This document shows, piece by piece, positions 19,107 to 27,609 of a stretch of DNA of 63,404 bases. The translations under genes and the position numbers were made by a program. Numbering within the stretch: position 1 is the first letter of the stretch; each line of letters opens with the position of its first letter. The stretch comes from Gammaproteobacteria bacterium (GTDB lineage Bacteria; Pseudomonadota; Gammaproteobacteria; Arenicellales; Arenicellaceae), in NCBI GenBank assembly GCA_022447525.1, contig JAKVBA010000013.1, forward strand, positions 1-63,404, in the 5' to 3' direction. The notes under the pieces are model-generated. The model was not told the DNA's origin and made no database searches. It was given only the letters and a program-made list of their open reading frames with translations.

Positions 19107-19886
19107 TTACTTGGTTGAACTTTTATTAAGCCTCTCCGCGCCCTTTTCCAACCAGAGCATACTCTCTAAATAGGCAGCAAACTTTCTTGCGTAGCTTGGT
19201 GATAGGGACTTTAATTCGGTGAGTGCTCTGATAGCCAACATTTGTGGATTATGCGGCCCAGGATTTGGAGGGCACTCGTTTAAAGCTCTCGAAATCAACC
19301 TGTCGACATCATTAAACTCTAGGGCACGTTTAAAAACTTTCAAAGACTGGAGATCTGTGTTCTCACTTGAGATAGCGTGAGAAGAAGTTCTATTTTCTAC
19401 AATGGCATCCCCCTCGCCAAGAGCCACAGACTCTTGTTCAATCAAACGTTGCTCGAAGGTTAGATCGTCTTTATTTTCTTGGTGAAGCGACTCGTCTTTG
19501 TTTAATGCCTCGATTAGATCAAATAGATGAGATCTGCAGAACTCCATATCGTCTTTGGGTTTTCGAACCTCTTCGCGCTCCTTCAGAGCTATCAACTCTC
19601 GAAGTCTATAGGACGCAAATAGTTCACAAGCCTGTGGAAAGGCCGCTCTACTGTTGTCGCCAATCCTGGCTAATGCTGCTTTCGATTTTTCTCTGGTATC
19701 GTTAAGTTGAGCTGGCCCCGACTCTAGACCATTGGAGAGCTTGCCAAGCAACCAGTCATTGGTACCTAATCCATTTTTCGATAAACGTTTATTCAAACCC
19801 TCAATGTAGGCAAAGCTGACCGGATCCAACCTCTTCAGACCGGCACTTTCCAGCTCGTCTAATATCTTTGAAAGTTGCTTAGCCAT
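19107..19886 (-). CDS. DUF2894-like protein of the motor operon
   Basis: Last gene of the four-gene minus-strand operon, 259 residues, starting three bases after the stop of the OmpA-type gene. It appears cytosolic, with no signal peptide or membrane segment. The N-terminal half has LDPVSFAYIEGLNKRL and an alpha-helical arrangement. A low-complexity acidic/serine linker (about 130-175) follows. The C-terminal part, with FNDVDRLISRALNECPPNPGPHNPQMLAIRALTELKSLSPSYARKF split around a proline-rich centre, resembles DUF2894 proteins, which in my recollection accompany DUF802 and OmpA genes in Xanthomonas and Burkholderia. Function is unknown. An adaptor or effector of the motor is a guess. Confidence 0.72.
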   Translation of the reverse strand: MAKQLSKILDELESAGLKRLDPVSFAYIEGLNKRLSKNGLGTNDWLLGKLSNGLESGPAQLNDTREKSKAALARIGDNSRAAFPQACELFASYRLRELIALKEREEVRKPKDDMEFCRSHLFDLIEALNKDESLHQENKDDLTFEQRLIEQESVALGEGDAIVENRTSSHAISSENTDLQSLKVFKRALEFNDVDRLISRALNECPPNPGPHNPQMLAIRALTELKSLSPSYARKFAAYLESMLWLEKGAERLNKSSTK

Positions 19887-19889
19887 TAA

Positions 19890-20531
19890 CTAATCCGCGT
19901 CAGAAGTTGCAGGGGCGTTTCTTGGTACGGGAGCCATTTCTACCCGACGATTTTTAGCTCTACCCTCTTGCGTTTCATTCTGAGCCACGGGGTTTTGCGC
20001 CCCAAAAGCAGCGGCAAAAATGAGATCTGCTGGCATACCCTCCTCTATTAACACTCGGGTGACAGTAAGCGCTCTTTCGGCGGAAAGTTCCCAATTATCC
20101 GCAAAGCTTCTATTGCCTCCACGAATGGGTCGATCATCAGTAAAGCCACTCACCATCAACATCTGCTCTCGTTCTCCCAAAAACACTTTGATTGGTGTAA
20201 CCAGACTCTTTAGAAGGTCGCGCCCTTCGGGCTGTAATTGAGCAGAGTTAACGGAAAACAGCACACTGCCGCGAATCCCTATTCGCCCATTCTCTAGAGT
20301 AACGCGTCCGTTTTTAAGTTGCCTGGCTAACGCTTGCTCTAACTCGATTCGTCGCTGTTGCTCGACTTGCCGCTGCTCAGTTTCCGATTTCAGCTTTTGA
20401 GCCAATTCCAATTGGAAACCAAGTGCCCAGATCAACAGCAATACAAAAACTCCAACTAAGCCCGACATCAAGTCGCCAAAAATTGCCCAAATTGGTGGCG
20501 AACTGTCAACTTGATCGTTGAGCTCAGTCAC
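19890..20531 (-). CDS. MotB/OmpA-like stator protein
   Basis: Inner-membrane protein of 213 residues with a single N-terminal helix (about 14-38) and a periplasmic OmpA-like peptidoglycan-binding domain. The helix carries Asp20 in WAIFGDLMSGLVG, the position of the proton-binding aspartate of MotB and ExbD/TolR. After a coiled linker (EQRQVEQQRRIELEQ) comes the OmpA core with VSGFTDDRPIRGG, WELSAERALTVTRVLIEEG and GRAKNRRVEM. The start is GTG overlapping the TGA of the upstream DUF802-like gene (GTGA, 20528-20531), so translation of the two channel parts is coupled. It resembles ZorB of Zorya defence systems in layout, but ZorC, ZorD and ZorE are absent. Confidence 0.88.
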   Translation of the reverse strand: MTELNDQVDSSPPIWAIFGDLMSGLVGVFVLLLIWALGFQLELAQKLKSETEQRQVEQQRRIELEQALARQLKNGRVTLENGRIGIRGSVLFSVNSAQLQPEGRDLLKSLVTPIKVFLGEREQMLMVSGFTDDRPIRGGNRSFADNWELSAERALTVTRVLIEEGMPADLIFAAAFGAQNPVAQNETQEGRAKNRRVEMAPVPRNAPATSDAD

Positions 20532-22387
20532 TTCGAAACTCCCTCAACGGCCATTTGCTGGGGCCGCTGTGATGGCTGTGACTTTTGAGCATTCAACGCC
20601 GAAATAATTTGCTGGTGAGAGAGCAGATTGTGATCAATGATTTCCCTAGCTTGAGCAACGTAATAGGCAAGTTGCTCATCACTACGCGCATTATTGTCGG
20701 CCAAAGCAGACTCTATTCGATTGAGGTTTTCAATCAATATCGAAGTAGAATCACTAAATTGCTCCATGGCAACCTGAAATGCTTCACCCCAGCTAGCCAT
20801 ATCCGCCGTACTCGCCGCAAACAGATCCGCAGAATCACTGATCTTTTTAGATTCTTTAGAGACTTGCTCATTGAATTTGTCACCAACACTACTGAAAGTC
20901 TCGGTGGATTGACTAACAAGAGCCTCGATCGTGGCTTTTTGCTCTATCGAATTCGCCGCTAGTTTATCCGAAATTTCGTTCAAACTTGTCATCAGATCAG
21001 CTCGTTCCGCCAACACCACATTCTCACGCTCTACATTCTTCGCCACCTCGTCACGCAATTTAGTAATCACCTCAGCCGCCGCCTTTGGACTTTCTGATGC
21101 AACCTCGATCAATCGTGTAATGGGCTCCTCTAATTTCAAACCCATTGTGGTCAAGTGCTCAGCAACGAGCTCATCAAGACTTGCCAGTTTTTCAAACGCC
21201 GACTGAACTTTATCTTGCTCTTGGTCCCGCCAAGCCTTCATTTCCTCTCTAATTGCTAGGCTAATCTCTCTTGATTGCTCTACCTGCTTATTTGCCCAAA
21301 CTTCCGACGACTCCAGAAGCCTTTTTGATAAATCCGCTACATTCCCTTTCATCTCTTCGAGGAGATTTTCAACATGCGCTCCCGTCACAGAAATAAGAGA
21401 GTCTAGTTGTTCTTGGTGAATCTTTGTTTTTTCATCGATCACCCTCACTGCCCGAAGATTCGAATCCAGCGCTTGCAGCTCCAGTTGCTTAAAAACGTCG
21501 GTCGCGGCGCTCACGAGCGATTCGCTTATGCCTTCGGTGGTGGTTGATAATGATTTGCCAACCGTCTCGGTAATAGCGGAGCTGGTTTCGGCCTGCGCCT
21601 CAAGTAATCGTTCGCTTAACTGGCTATGCTGCAGAGACAATTTCTCGCCCACTGACTGACCCAAATCTGACAATTGAACGGCTAATATTTCTAGCTGTTC
21701 AGCCACCTTAGGTAGAGCCTCTGATTGATTTTGAATAGCCTTGAAAGCCAAGATTTGCTGATGAGTTGGCGAGTGCAAACTCAATTCCTCGGCAACTTTC
21801 TGATCAAGCAGACGGCTAGAGTGTATCCGCTCACGCCGACTCAACGCAGACGACAAACCAAGCATTGCCGAGGCTGCGACCCCCGCAACTGATGTCCCAA
21901 ATGCCAGCCCCAACCCTTCTATTGGTGCCGCTAAGCCTTGTCTAATAGCTTCCAATTCTGTAGTTCCTTGTAATGCCGTTACCGCGCCTCTCAAGGTGTC
22001 GACCATCCCGATAAAAGTACCAAGTAATCCCAGCATCACCAACAAACCAACGAGATAAGGAGTCAAAATAGGTCCGGGCAGAGGATTTCGCCCACCCATT
22101 GCACGTATTCGAACCGCGTCTCGTAACTGGGCGTCTATTGTCTTTAGCCAAGGCTCAAGATGCTCTAATGGTTCAGTTAATGAGCCTAATGCTAGCGTCA
22201 AGGTGGATGTAGCTCGTCGAAACCTCAATAACTCGAATGTTCCAATAAGGTATACAAACGCAATAATCAACGTTACCACTAAACCAAGAGGGTCATGCCC
22301 TAAAAAGACGCCGCCTATCCAGAGAATTGCTATGGCCCCCACCGAAAATGAGGCGAGGAAAAGAAATTTATTCATATTGTTCTTCAT
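20528..22387 (-). CDS. MotA/TolQ/ExbB-like proton channel protein with long coiled-coil tail (DUF802-like)
   Basis: Large 619-residue protein. Hydrophobic helices lie at about 8-28, 35-55, 110-130 and 157-180. The last two have the MotA/ExbB signature pattern, GLLVMLGLLGTFIGMVDTL and GLGLAFGTSVAGVAASAML. Residues ~190-600 are almost entirely charged, heptad-like helix with no globular motif, and would extend into the cytoplasm. This matches the architecture of ZorA-type motor proteins and of the DUF802 family. It overlaps the upstream DUF3348-like gene by 20 bases and the downstream OmpA-type gene by 4, so the motor parts are coupled. The substrate or target is unknown. Confidence 0.85.
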   Translation of the reverse strand: MKNNMNKFLFLASFSVGAIAILWIGGVFLGHDPLGLVVTLIIAFVYLIGTFELLRFRRATSTLTLALGSLTEPLEHLEPWLKTIDAQLRDAVRIRAMGGRNPLPGPILTPYLVGLLVMLGLLGTFIGMVDTLRGAVTALQGTTELEAIRQGLAAPIEGLGLAFGTSVAGVAASAMLGLSSALSRRERIHSSRLLDQKVAEELSLHSPTHQQILAFKAIQNQSEALPKVAEQLEILAVQLSDLGQSVGEKLSLQHSQLSERLLEAQAETSSAITETVGKSLSTTTEGISESLVSAATDVFKQLELQALDSNLRAVRVIDEKTKIHQEQLDSLISVTGAHVENLLEEMKGNVADLSKRLLESSEVWANKQVEQSREISLAIREEMKAWRDQEQDKVQSAFEKLASLDELVAEHLTTMGLKLEEPITRLIEVASESPKAAAEVITKLRDEVAKNVERENVVLAERADLMTSLNEISDKLAANSIEQKATIEALVSQSTETFSSVGDKFNEQVSKESKKISDSADLFAASTADMASWGEAFQVAMEQFSDSTSILIENLNRIESALADNNARSDEQLAYYVAQAREIIDHNLLSHQQIISALNAQKSQPSQRPQQMAVEGVSK

Positions 22388-23084
22388 ATTCTTGTAAAGC
22401 CTCGACTAAGCCTATTAAGGGCTGCATACGAGCATCCAATTCGGCCAGCAAAAGATCGCGCATTGTGAGGTAAAACTCAGGTAGAAAAGTATCAAGGTCA
22501 AACTCCTTATCGCTGGCAGAAACAGAAGCATAAAAATAGTGCTCGAGGGCTTTTGGTACGATATTGAACTGCTTTCGTATGTGACCTTCGAGATTCTCAT
22601 CAAATATCAGGTCCATTTGCGACAATCTTTGCATTTTGACTGACATAATGGACATATCTCTTCTCAAAAAATCTCTCAAGTGTTTAACAGCCACTCCCAT
22701 TTCAACTTGCTTGGCAGTATAAAAACGTTGAAACGGAGTAAACGTATATAAAGCCTCTCGACGCACACCGTTTGCCTCACTGGGGACGCTGTTATGAACA
22801 TCACTTGACGAAAAACTATCAATCAACTGCTTGACCAAACGCTCTCTAGAGTCCAGAAATTCCTCAATCACAGCATGACTCGACCCACCTTTGATCCCAG
22901 ACCCTGACGAGGGAAGATTTTTGATACCGCGCGCTAAATTCATTGAACCAGAAACTCCCAAAAAACTACCTAATCTCTCAGCAAGATTGTAGTCATAAGT
23001 ATTGAGATTTAGATCCGTGAGATCACAAATCATACCGACCAAACGAGAGCGGTCACTTAGCGATATTGAGTTCATTTGTGCCAT
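22368..23084 (-). CDS. DUF3348-like protein, first gene of the motor operon
   Basis: Cytosolic protein of 238 residues with no membrane segment. It begins LSDRSRLVGMICDLTDLNL followed by AERLGSFLGVSGSMNLARGI, the pattern I associate with DUF3348. The middle has a predicted helical block around YTFTPFQRFYTAKQVEMGVAVKHLRDFLRRDMS split across residues 110-145. The C terminus overlaps the DUF802-like start by 20 bases. The order DUF3348-DUF802-OmpA-DUF2894 recurs, as far as I recall, in Xanthomonas and Burkholderia without an assigned function. Start ATG at 23084; an ATG nine bases further in (23075) is an alternative. Confidence 0.72.
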   Translation of the reverse strand: MAQMNSISLSDRSRLVGMICDLTDLNLNTYDYNLAERLGSFLGVSGSMNLARGIKNLPSSGSGIKGGSSHAVIEEFLDSRERLVKQLIDSFSSSDVHNSVPSEANGVRREALYTFTPFQRFYTAKQVEMGVAVKHLRDFLRRDMSIMSVKMQRLSQMDLIFDENLEGHIRKQFNIVPKALEHYFYASVSASDKEFDLDTFLPEFYLTMRDLLLAELDARMQPLIGLVEALQEYEEQYE

Positions 23085-23340
23085 AGAGATTATGGAGGAA
23101 TCAATTTTTAAGGAATACGGTCTATGAACGACAGACAGGCAGTCCGCATAGCCCAGACGATGTAGATTTTGACAAAGGCCGATATTCTAGTAGATTGACT
23201 GGAAGTACTTCAATCCAACTAACCAAAAGTACTTACTTTTTACCAAAATAGGCTGCACTTAAAATTAGTAAAATCACTGTTGAAAGTGCGATACCGGCGA
23301 TCTTGTTTTCTCAACCACCTCAAACGGATCAAAAATACTA

Positions 23341-24201
23341 TTACTCAATGTTCTGAACTTGCTCACGCATTTGTTCTATTAACACTTTCAGATCCACACT
23401 CGCTTTGGTTAACCTCGGATCTTGAGCTTTACTGCCTAAGGTATTAGCCTCTCTATTTAGCTCCTGCATCAAAAAGTCTAATCTCCGACCAGCCGGTTCG
23501 GACTTGTCTAATACACGTTGAACTTCCTCTATGTGGACTAACAGACGATCGAGCTCTTCAGCAACATCGGTTTTTTGTAGAAACATCACCATTTCTTGTT
23601 CTAGCCTGCTTGGATCCAATTGGTCTTTAATTTCGCCCAACTTCTCTTCCAAACGATTTCTGTAGGCCTGCGCTATCTCAGGTAAAAAGGTTTGTACCTC
23701 GCTAATTATGTCGCGAATACCTTCTAGTCTTTGCAAAATCAAGTCCGCCATTTTTTGACCTTCAGTGGCTCGAGCCTTGACTAAACCGTCAAGAGCAATC
23801 CCGAGCACCTCCAGCAGCTTTGCCTTCATCACTTCTGGATCCGCTTTCTTCGCCTGCAAAACACCCGGCCAACGCAACACGTCGATCGCTCGAATAGCTT
23901 CCATTTCAGGAACGTGTATTCGCATTTCCCTTAGCAGTAGATTTAAATTTTTTGCTGCTTCGTCATTGGGCTCGAGATTAGACGATTCACTCTCTTTGAG
24001 TCTAATAAAGACATCAACTCTACCTCTGGCTAAACTAGCGCTGACCAGTTCTCGAAGATTCCCCTCATATAATCGGAGTTCCTCTGGCATTCTGGGAGCG
24101 ATTTCGAGATATCGATGATTCACACTGCGCAACTCGCAACTGAGTTCTCCGAGATCGGTGTTTATTGCAGCCTGTGCATAGGCAGTCATACTTTGTGTCA
24201 T
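23341..24201 (-). CDS. yicC: YicC-family endoribonuclease
   Basis: YicC/YloC family protein of 286 residues, implicated in RNA degradation. The start MTQSMTAYAQAAINTDLGEL, then SVNHRYLEIAPRMPEEL and the C-terminal GRRLDFLMQELNREANTLGSK are diagnostic. The end has the usual LIEQMREQVQNIE helix. It is transcribed divergently from the kinase-phosphatase-rph run. In many gammaproteobacteria yicC neighbours rph and rdgB, as here. Identification is certain and the physiological RNA targets are unknown. Confidence 0.95.
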   Translation of the reverse strand: MTQSMTAYAQAAINTDLGELSCELRSVNHRYLEIAPRMPEELRLYEGNLRELVSASLARGRVDVFIRLKESESSNLEPNDEAAKNLNLLLREMRIHVPEMEAIRAIDVLRWPGVLQAKKADPEVMKAKLLEVLGIALDGLVKARATEGQKMADLILQRLEGIRDIISEVQTFLPEIAQAYRNRLEEKLGEIKDQLDPSRLEQEMVMFLQKTDVAEELDRLLVHIEEVQRVLDKSEPAGRRLDFLMQELNREANTLGSKAQDPRLTKASVDLKVLIEQMREQVQNIE

Positions 24202-24258
24202 AATGTCGGCACTATCGGTAAATATTGATGAATGAGCATTAGTGTCTATAATACCTGA

Positions 24259-25149
24259 ATGAGCTTATTAAAACCCAAAACTCAGAATATCCCGGCGATG
24301 CCGCTGAAGGCAGACACCATGGTTGAGCATTATAAAATCGGCCGCGTTATTGGTGTGGGAGGGTTTAGTGTCGTTTACAGTGCTCTTGACACAAAAACAA
24401 ATGCAATTGTTGCAATTAAAGAATTTTACGCAACTAATTGCATGAGGCGTGCGAGAGATCATTCTCTGCATGTCTACCCCAAAGATCAAGAACACAAATA
24501 TCACATTGGTCTAAAACGTTTCTTCGACGAAGGCCTGACTTTGTCACAAATAGATCATCCCAATATCGTTAATGTTTCAAATTTTTTCCGCGCCAATAAC
24601 ACAGCGTATCTCGTAATGCGCTACGAGAACGGCAAAGATTTGCGATGGTTTATAAAAAATACCGACTACGTGCCTGACGAAGAGTTCATCCTGAGCGTAT
24701 TCAGTATGACACTAGCAGGGTTAAAGGAAGTACATAAAAACAACTTTTTACACTTGGATATCAAACCGAGTAACATCCTACTTCGGGCCAGCGGTGTCCC
24801 TCTTATATTAGATTTGGGTGCAGCCTATAGATTTCCCTCCACGGAAAAACATAAGGTCCATACGCTAACTCATGGCTATTCGGCGCCCGAGCAACATGAG
24901 AAAAAAGAACTTGATCTGTGTTCTGACCTTTACGCTATCGCTATGACAATGCGAGCATGCATAACTCACAAATCACCACCAAGCGCTGTCAAGCGGCTAA
25001 AAAAAGATACTTTGAGACCACTTAAAGAGACCCATGGCAGGCATTATCGCCCCAAATTGATCAAAGCAATTGATCTGGCGAGTAGTTTGGACCCCAAAAA
25101 GCGCCCGCAAACCGTTGACGAGTTTGTTGAGATCATGACGACGAGATAG
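24259..25149 (+). CDS. Serine/threonine protein kinase (cytosolic, Hanks type)
   Basis: Protein of 296 residues, essentially one kinase domain with no membrane segment or sensor domain. Catalytic features are a glycine loop (GRVIGVGGFSVVYSA), Lys54 in VAIKEF, the catalytic loop HLDIKPSNILL with Asp167, metal-binding Asp185 in LDLGAAY, and the APE-like element GYSAPEQHEKKELD. All required residues are present, so it should be active. The PP2C-type phosphatase starts 15 bases after its stop, giving a kinase/phosphatase pair. Targets are unknown. No T6SS genes, which often carry PpkA/PppA pairs, are nearby. Confidence 0.93.
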   Translation: MSLLKPKTQNIPAMPLKADTMVEHYKIGRVIGVGGFSVVYSALDTKTNAIVAIKEFYATNCMRRARDHSLHVYPKDQEHKYHIGLKRFFDEGLTLSQIDHPNIVNVSNFFRANNTAYLVMRYENGKDLRWFIKNTDYVPDEEFILSVFSMTLAGLKEVHKNNFLHLDIKPSNILLRASGVPLILDLGAAYRFPSTEKHKVHTLTHGYSAPEQHEKKELDLCSDLYAIAMTMRACITHKSPPSAVKRLKKDTLRPLKETHGRHYRPKLIKAIDLASSLDPKKRPQTVDEFVEIMTTR

Positions 25150-25164
25150 GATTGCGATAGCCAA

Positions 25165-26082
25165 ATGGGAAAAATGATTTATTCTGCAGGGCAGCAAAGT
25201 CATCAGGGAGGGAGGGACTATAACGAAGATAGTACCGGTATCTTCGAACGAGAAGACGCCGTTCTATTGGTGGTAGCCGACGGTTTGGGCGGGCATGAAG
25301 GAGGAGAGATTGCCTCTCAGTGTTTTGTCGAAGCCATGGGGGACTCTTTCAAGAAAGCAACTCCTGCTCAGCTAAAAAAAGCACAGAGCTTTTTGACATT
25401 GTCAATCAACTTTGCTCACCATGCGATACATCGTCAGGCGGTAAAAATGGGATTGCCGGTTGAATCGCCCAAGACAACATGCGTGGTCTGCCTCATCTAC
25501 AAGGGCGTATTACATTGGGCTCATTCCGGTGATAGCCGGTTCTACCTCATCAGAAAGCGCCAAGCACAATTCATCACTGAGGACCACGTATCTCAAAAGG
25601 CAGGTCGAAAAGGTAATGCCCCAATTAATCGTTGTGTTGGAGGCCTAGAAGCGCCCCGTCCGGAAGTCAGTGATCCCAGAAATATGCGTGAAGGAGACGT
25701 TTTATTCTTGGCTACCGATGGCGCCTGGGCTTGCTTCGAACCTAACGATTTAACCGAATATGTTGACCCTGTTCACCCCAGCCTAGGACTAAATAGCCTA
25801 CTCCAATCACTAGAAAACAGAAACAAGCCACCCAGCGACAACCTATCGATCGTTGTACTTTTCTGGGGAGTTACACCTTTAGAGGATCGAACTCTTAATG
25901 AATTTGACGAACCCGACACTTTACAGCTCCTCAATCAATCGATCGCAGCATCCAAAGAGCAGGAAGCGCAAGAACAGGCAGAGCGAGATGTGAAATCAGC
26001 TGAGCGCTTTAATATGAAAGATCTGGACTCTACCATCAACGAGATTGAGAGCTTCATTTCTGATCTAGATGATCAATTTTAG
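25165..26082 (+). CDS. PP2C-family serine/threonine phosphatase
   Basis: Metal-dependent protein phosphatase expected to reverse the neighbouring kinase. It has 305 residues. The PPM motifs are GGRDYNEDSTGIF, LLVVADGLGGHEGGEIAS with the Asp39-Gly40 metal site, LHWAHSGDSRFYLI, VLFLATDGAWACF and PPSDNLSIVVL. The last ~60 residues form an acidic helical tail (EQEAQEQAERDVKSAERF) outside the catalytic fold. It is co-directional with the kinase (15-base gap) and with rph (54 bases). It is cytosolic, with no membrane helix. Confidence 0.93.
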   Translation: MGKMIYSAGQQSHQGGRDYNEDSTGIFEREDAVLLVVADGLGGHEGGEIASQCFVEAMGDSFKKATPAQLKKAQSFLTLSINFAHHAIHRQAVKMGLPVESPKTTCVVCLIYKGVLHWAHSGDSRFYLIRKRQAQFITEDHVSQKAGRKGNAPINRCVGGLEAPRPEVSDPRNMREGDVLFLATDGAWACFEPNDLTEYVDPVHPSLGLNSLLQSLENRNKPPSDNLSIVVLFWGVTPLEDRTLNEFDEPDTLQLLNQSIAASKEQEAQEQAERDVKSAERFNMKDLDSTINEIESFISDLDDQF

Positions 26083-26136
26083 TTTACACTACGATATCAA
26101 CCACATATCAGTTTACAAATATTACGGTAATTTTTG

Positions 26137-26898
26137 ATGAGCACATCAAATACTCCAGCTCCCGAACCTTCGAACTCAGACAGACCGAGCGGTCGTGAAT
26201 GCGATGAACTACGTAAAATATCGATTGAGCGAAATTACACGGCTCATGCGGAAGGGTCAGTATTGATCAGCTGTGGCAATACAAAAGTACTTTGTAATGC
26301 TACGGTTGAGACTAGAGTTCCTCACTTTCTCAAAGGTAAAGGACAAGGCTGGATTACCGCCGAGTACGGGATGTTACCCAGATCAACCAACTCAAGAATG
26401 GCTCGCGAAGCAGCTAGAGGAAAACAGTCTGGTCGCACACAAGAAATACAACGTCTTATCGGCAGATCTCTTAGAGCTGCTATCGACTTAACGGCGTTGG
26501 GTGAGCACACCATCACTCTCGATTGTGACGTTATACAAGCCGACGGCGGAACTCGTACAGCCTCAATCACGGGTGCTTATGTTGCGCTAGCTGATGCGAT
26601 CAATAAAATGCTCGAAGATAAGTTAATCAAAAAAAGCCCATTGATTCGACAAATCGCATCAGTTTCGGTCGGAGTTTATCAAGGCAATGCGGTTTTAGAC
26701 CTTGATTATCCCGAAGACAGCAACGCCGAGACCGATATGAACGTCATAATGGACGACAACGGCGACTTTATTGAGGTGCAGGGCACTGCTGAAGGAGCCC
26801 CTTTTACTGCCTCAGAAATGCAGGACATGCTTAACCTCGCTGAAGTTGGAATTGCCCAACTAATTGATGCGCAAAATATGGCTCTTGAGTCTAGTTAA
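26137..26898 (+). CDS. rph: Ribonuclease PH
   Basis: Phosphate-dependent 3'-to-5' exonuclease that trims tRNA precursors. From the ATG at 26137 it has 253 residues, about 15 more than typical, as a Ser/Pro-rich N-terminal extension. The family core is clear: [35 protein letters not shown], the RQ-type [20 protein letters not shown] segment, and [18 protein letters not shown]. The phosphate-site arginines are intact, unlike the frameshifted gene of E. coli K-12. Confidence 0.96.
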   Translation: MSTSNTPAPEPSNSDRPSGRECDELRKISIERNYTAHAEGSVLISCGNTKVLCNATVETRVPHFLKGKGQGWITAEYGMLPRSTNSRMAREAARGKQSGRTQEIQRLIGRSLRAAIDLTALGEHTITLDCDVIQADGGTRTASITGAYVALADAINKMLEDKLIKKSPLIRQIASVSVGVYQGNAVLDLDYPEDSNAETDMNVIMDDNGDFIEVQGTAEGAPFTASEMQDMLNLAEVGIAQLIDAQNMALESS

Positions 26899-26924
26899 AC
26901 CAACTCAAAAACTCGAAGTTGAAC

Positions 26925-27545
26925 GTGAAAAAAAAAGTAGTACTAGCCACAGGCAACCCGGGGAAAGTAAAAGAGATGCAAAGCCAGTTAGAAGATTTTG
27001 GCTATGAAGTTATTGCTCAAAGTACTTACAATTTCGAGGAAGCAGTAGAGGATGGCTTGAGTTTTGTTGAAAACGCCTTAATCAAAGCGAGACATGCCTG
27101 CAAGTACACTGGCCTACCGGCTATAGCCGATGATTCTGGCCTCGAAGTAGATGCCTTACAGGGTGCTCCAGGGATTTACTCAAGCCGTTTTGCAGATGGC
27201 CCTTCCGAGCATCACAGAGGCGATCAAGCCAATAACACCAAACTACTGAATAAGTTGAAAGGCATCGAAAAAAGAACCGCTAGATTCCAATGCGTGATTG
27301 TATACATGGAGCACGAGTTAGATCCAACACCGATCATATGTGAAGGCACCTGGGAAGGTAGTATTGCAAACATAGAAAAAGGTGATTTTGGTTTTGGCTA
27401 CGACCCTCTTTTTTACGTCACAGATCAGCAATGTCATGCTGCCGAGTTAGACAGTAAAATCAAAAATAAAATCAGCCACCGGGCACAGGCGATCGATAAA
27501 CTTGGTCAACGTTTGCAATCTAATAATGCTCGGACATCTCATTAA
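26925..27545 (+). CDS. rdgB: XTP/dITP diphosphatase RdgB (HAM1 family)
   Basis: House-cleaning pyrophosphatase that removes deaminated purine nucleotides. The start is probably GTG at 26925, with GAAG six bases upstream, giving MKKKVVLATGNPGKVKEM. A TTG at 26919 is the alternative. Other marks are AIADDSGLEVDALQGAPGIYSSRF and GDFGFGYDPLFYV. Its place after rph is standard in proteobacteria. An internal stretch (DQANNTKLLNKL) matches the lid region. Identification is certain. Confidence 0.95.
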   Translation: MKKKVVLATGNPGKVKEMQSQLEDFGYEVIAQSTYNFEEAVEDGLSFVENALIKARHACKYTGLPAIADDSGLEVDALQGAPGIYSSRFADGPSEHHRGDQANNTKLLNKLKGIEKRTARFQCVIVYMEHELDPTPIICEGTWEGSIANIEKGDFGFGYDPLFYVTDQQCHAAELDSKIKNKISHRAQAIDKLGQRLQSNNARTSH

Positions 27546-27609
27546 AACTGACGTTTAACTCTTTACCCTCAAATCTTAACTCTCAACTTGCAACTCTCAT
27601 CCAGTCATC

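Noticed and set aside
19107-23084. A Zorya anti-phage system
   Set aside because: Only the ZorA/ZorB-like channel pair fits. ZorC, ZorD, ZorE or any nuclease or helicase is absent, and the flanking genes fit DUF3348 and DUF2894 better.
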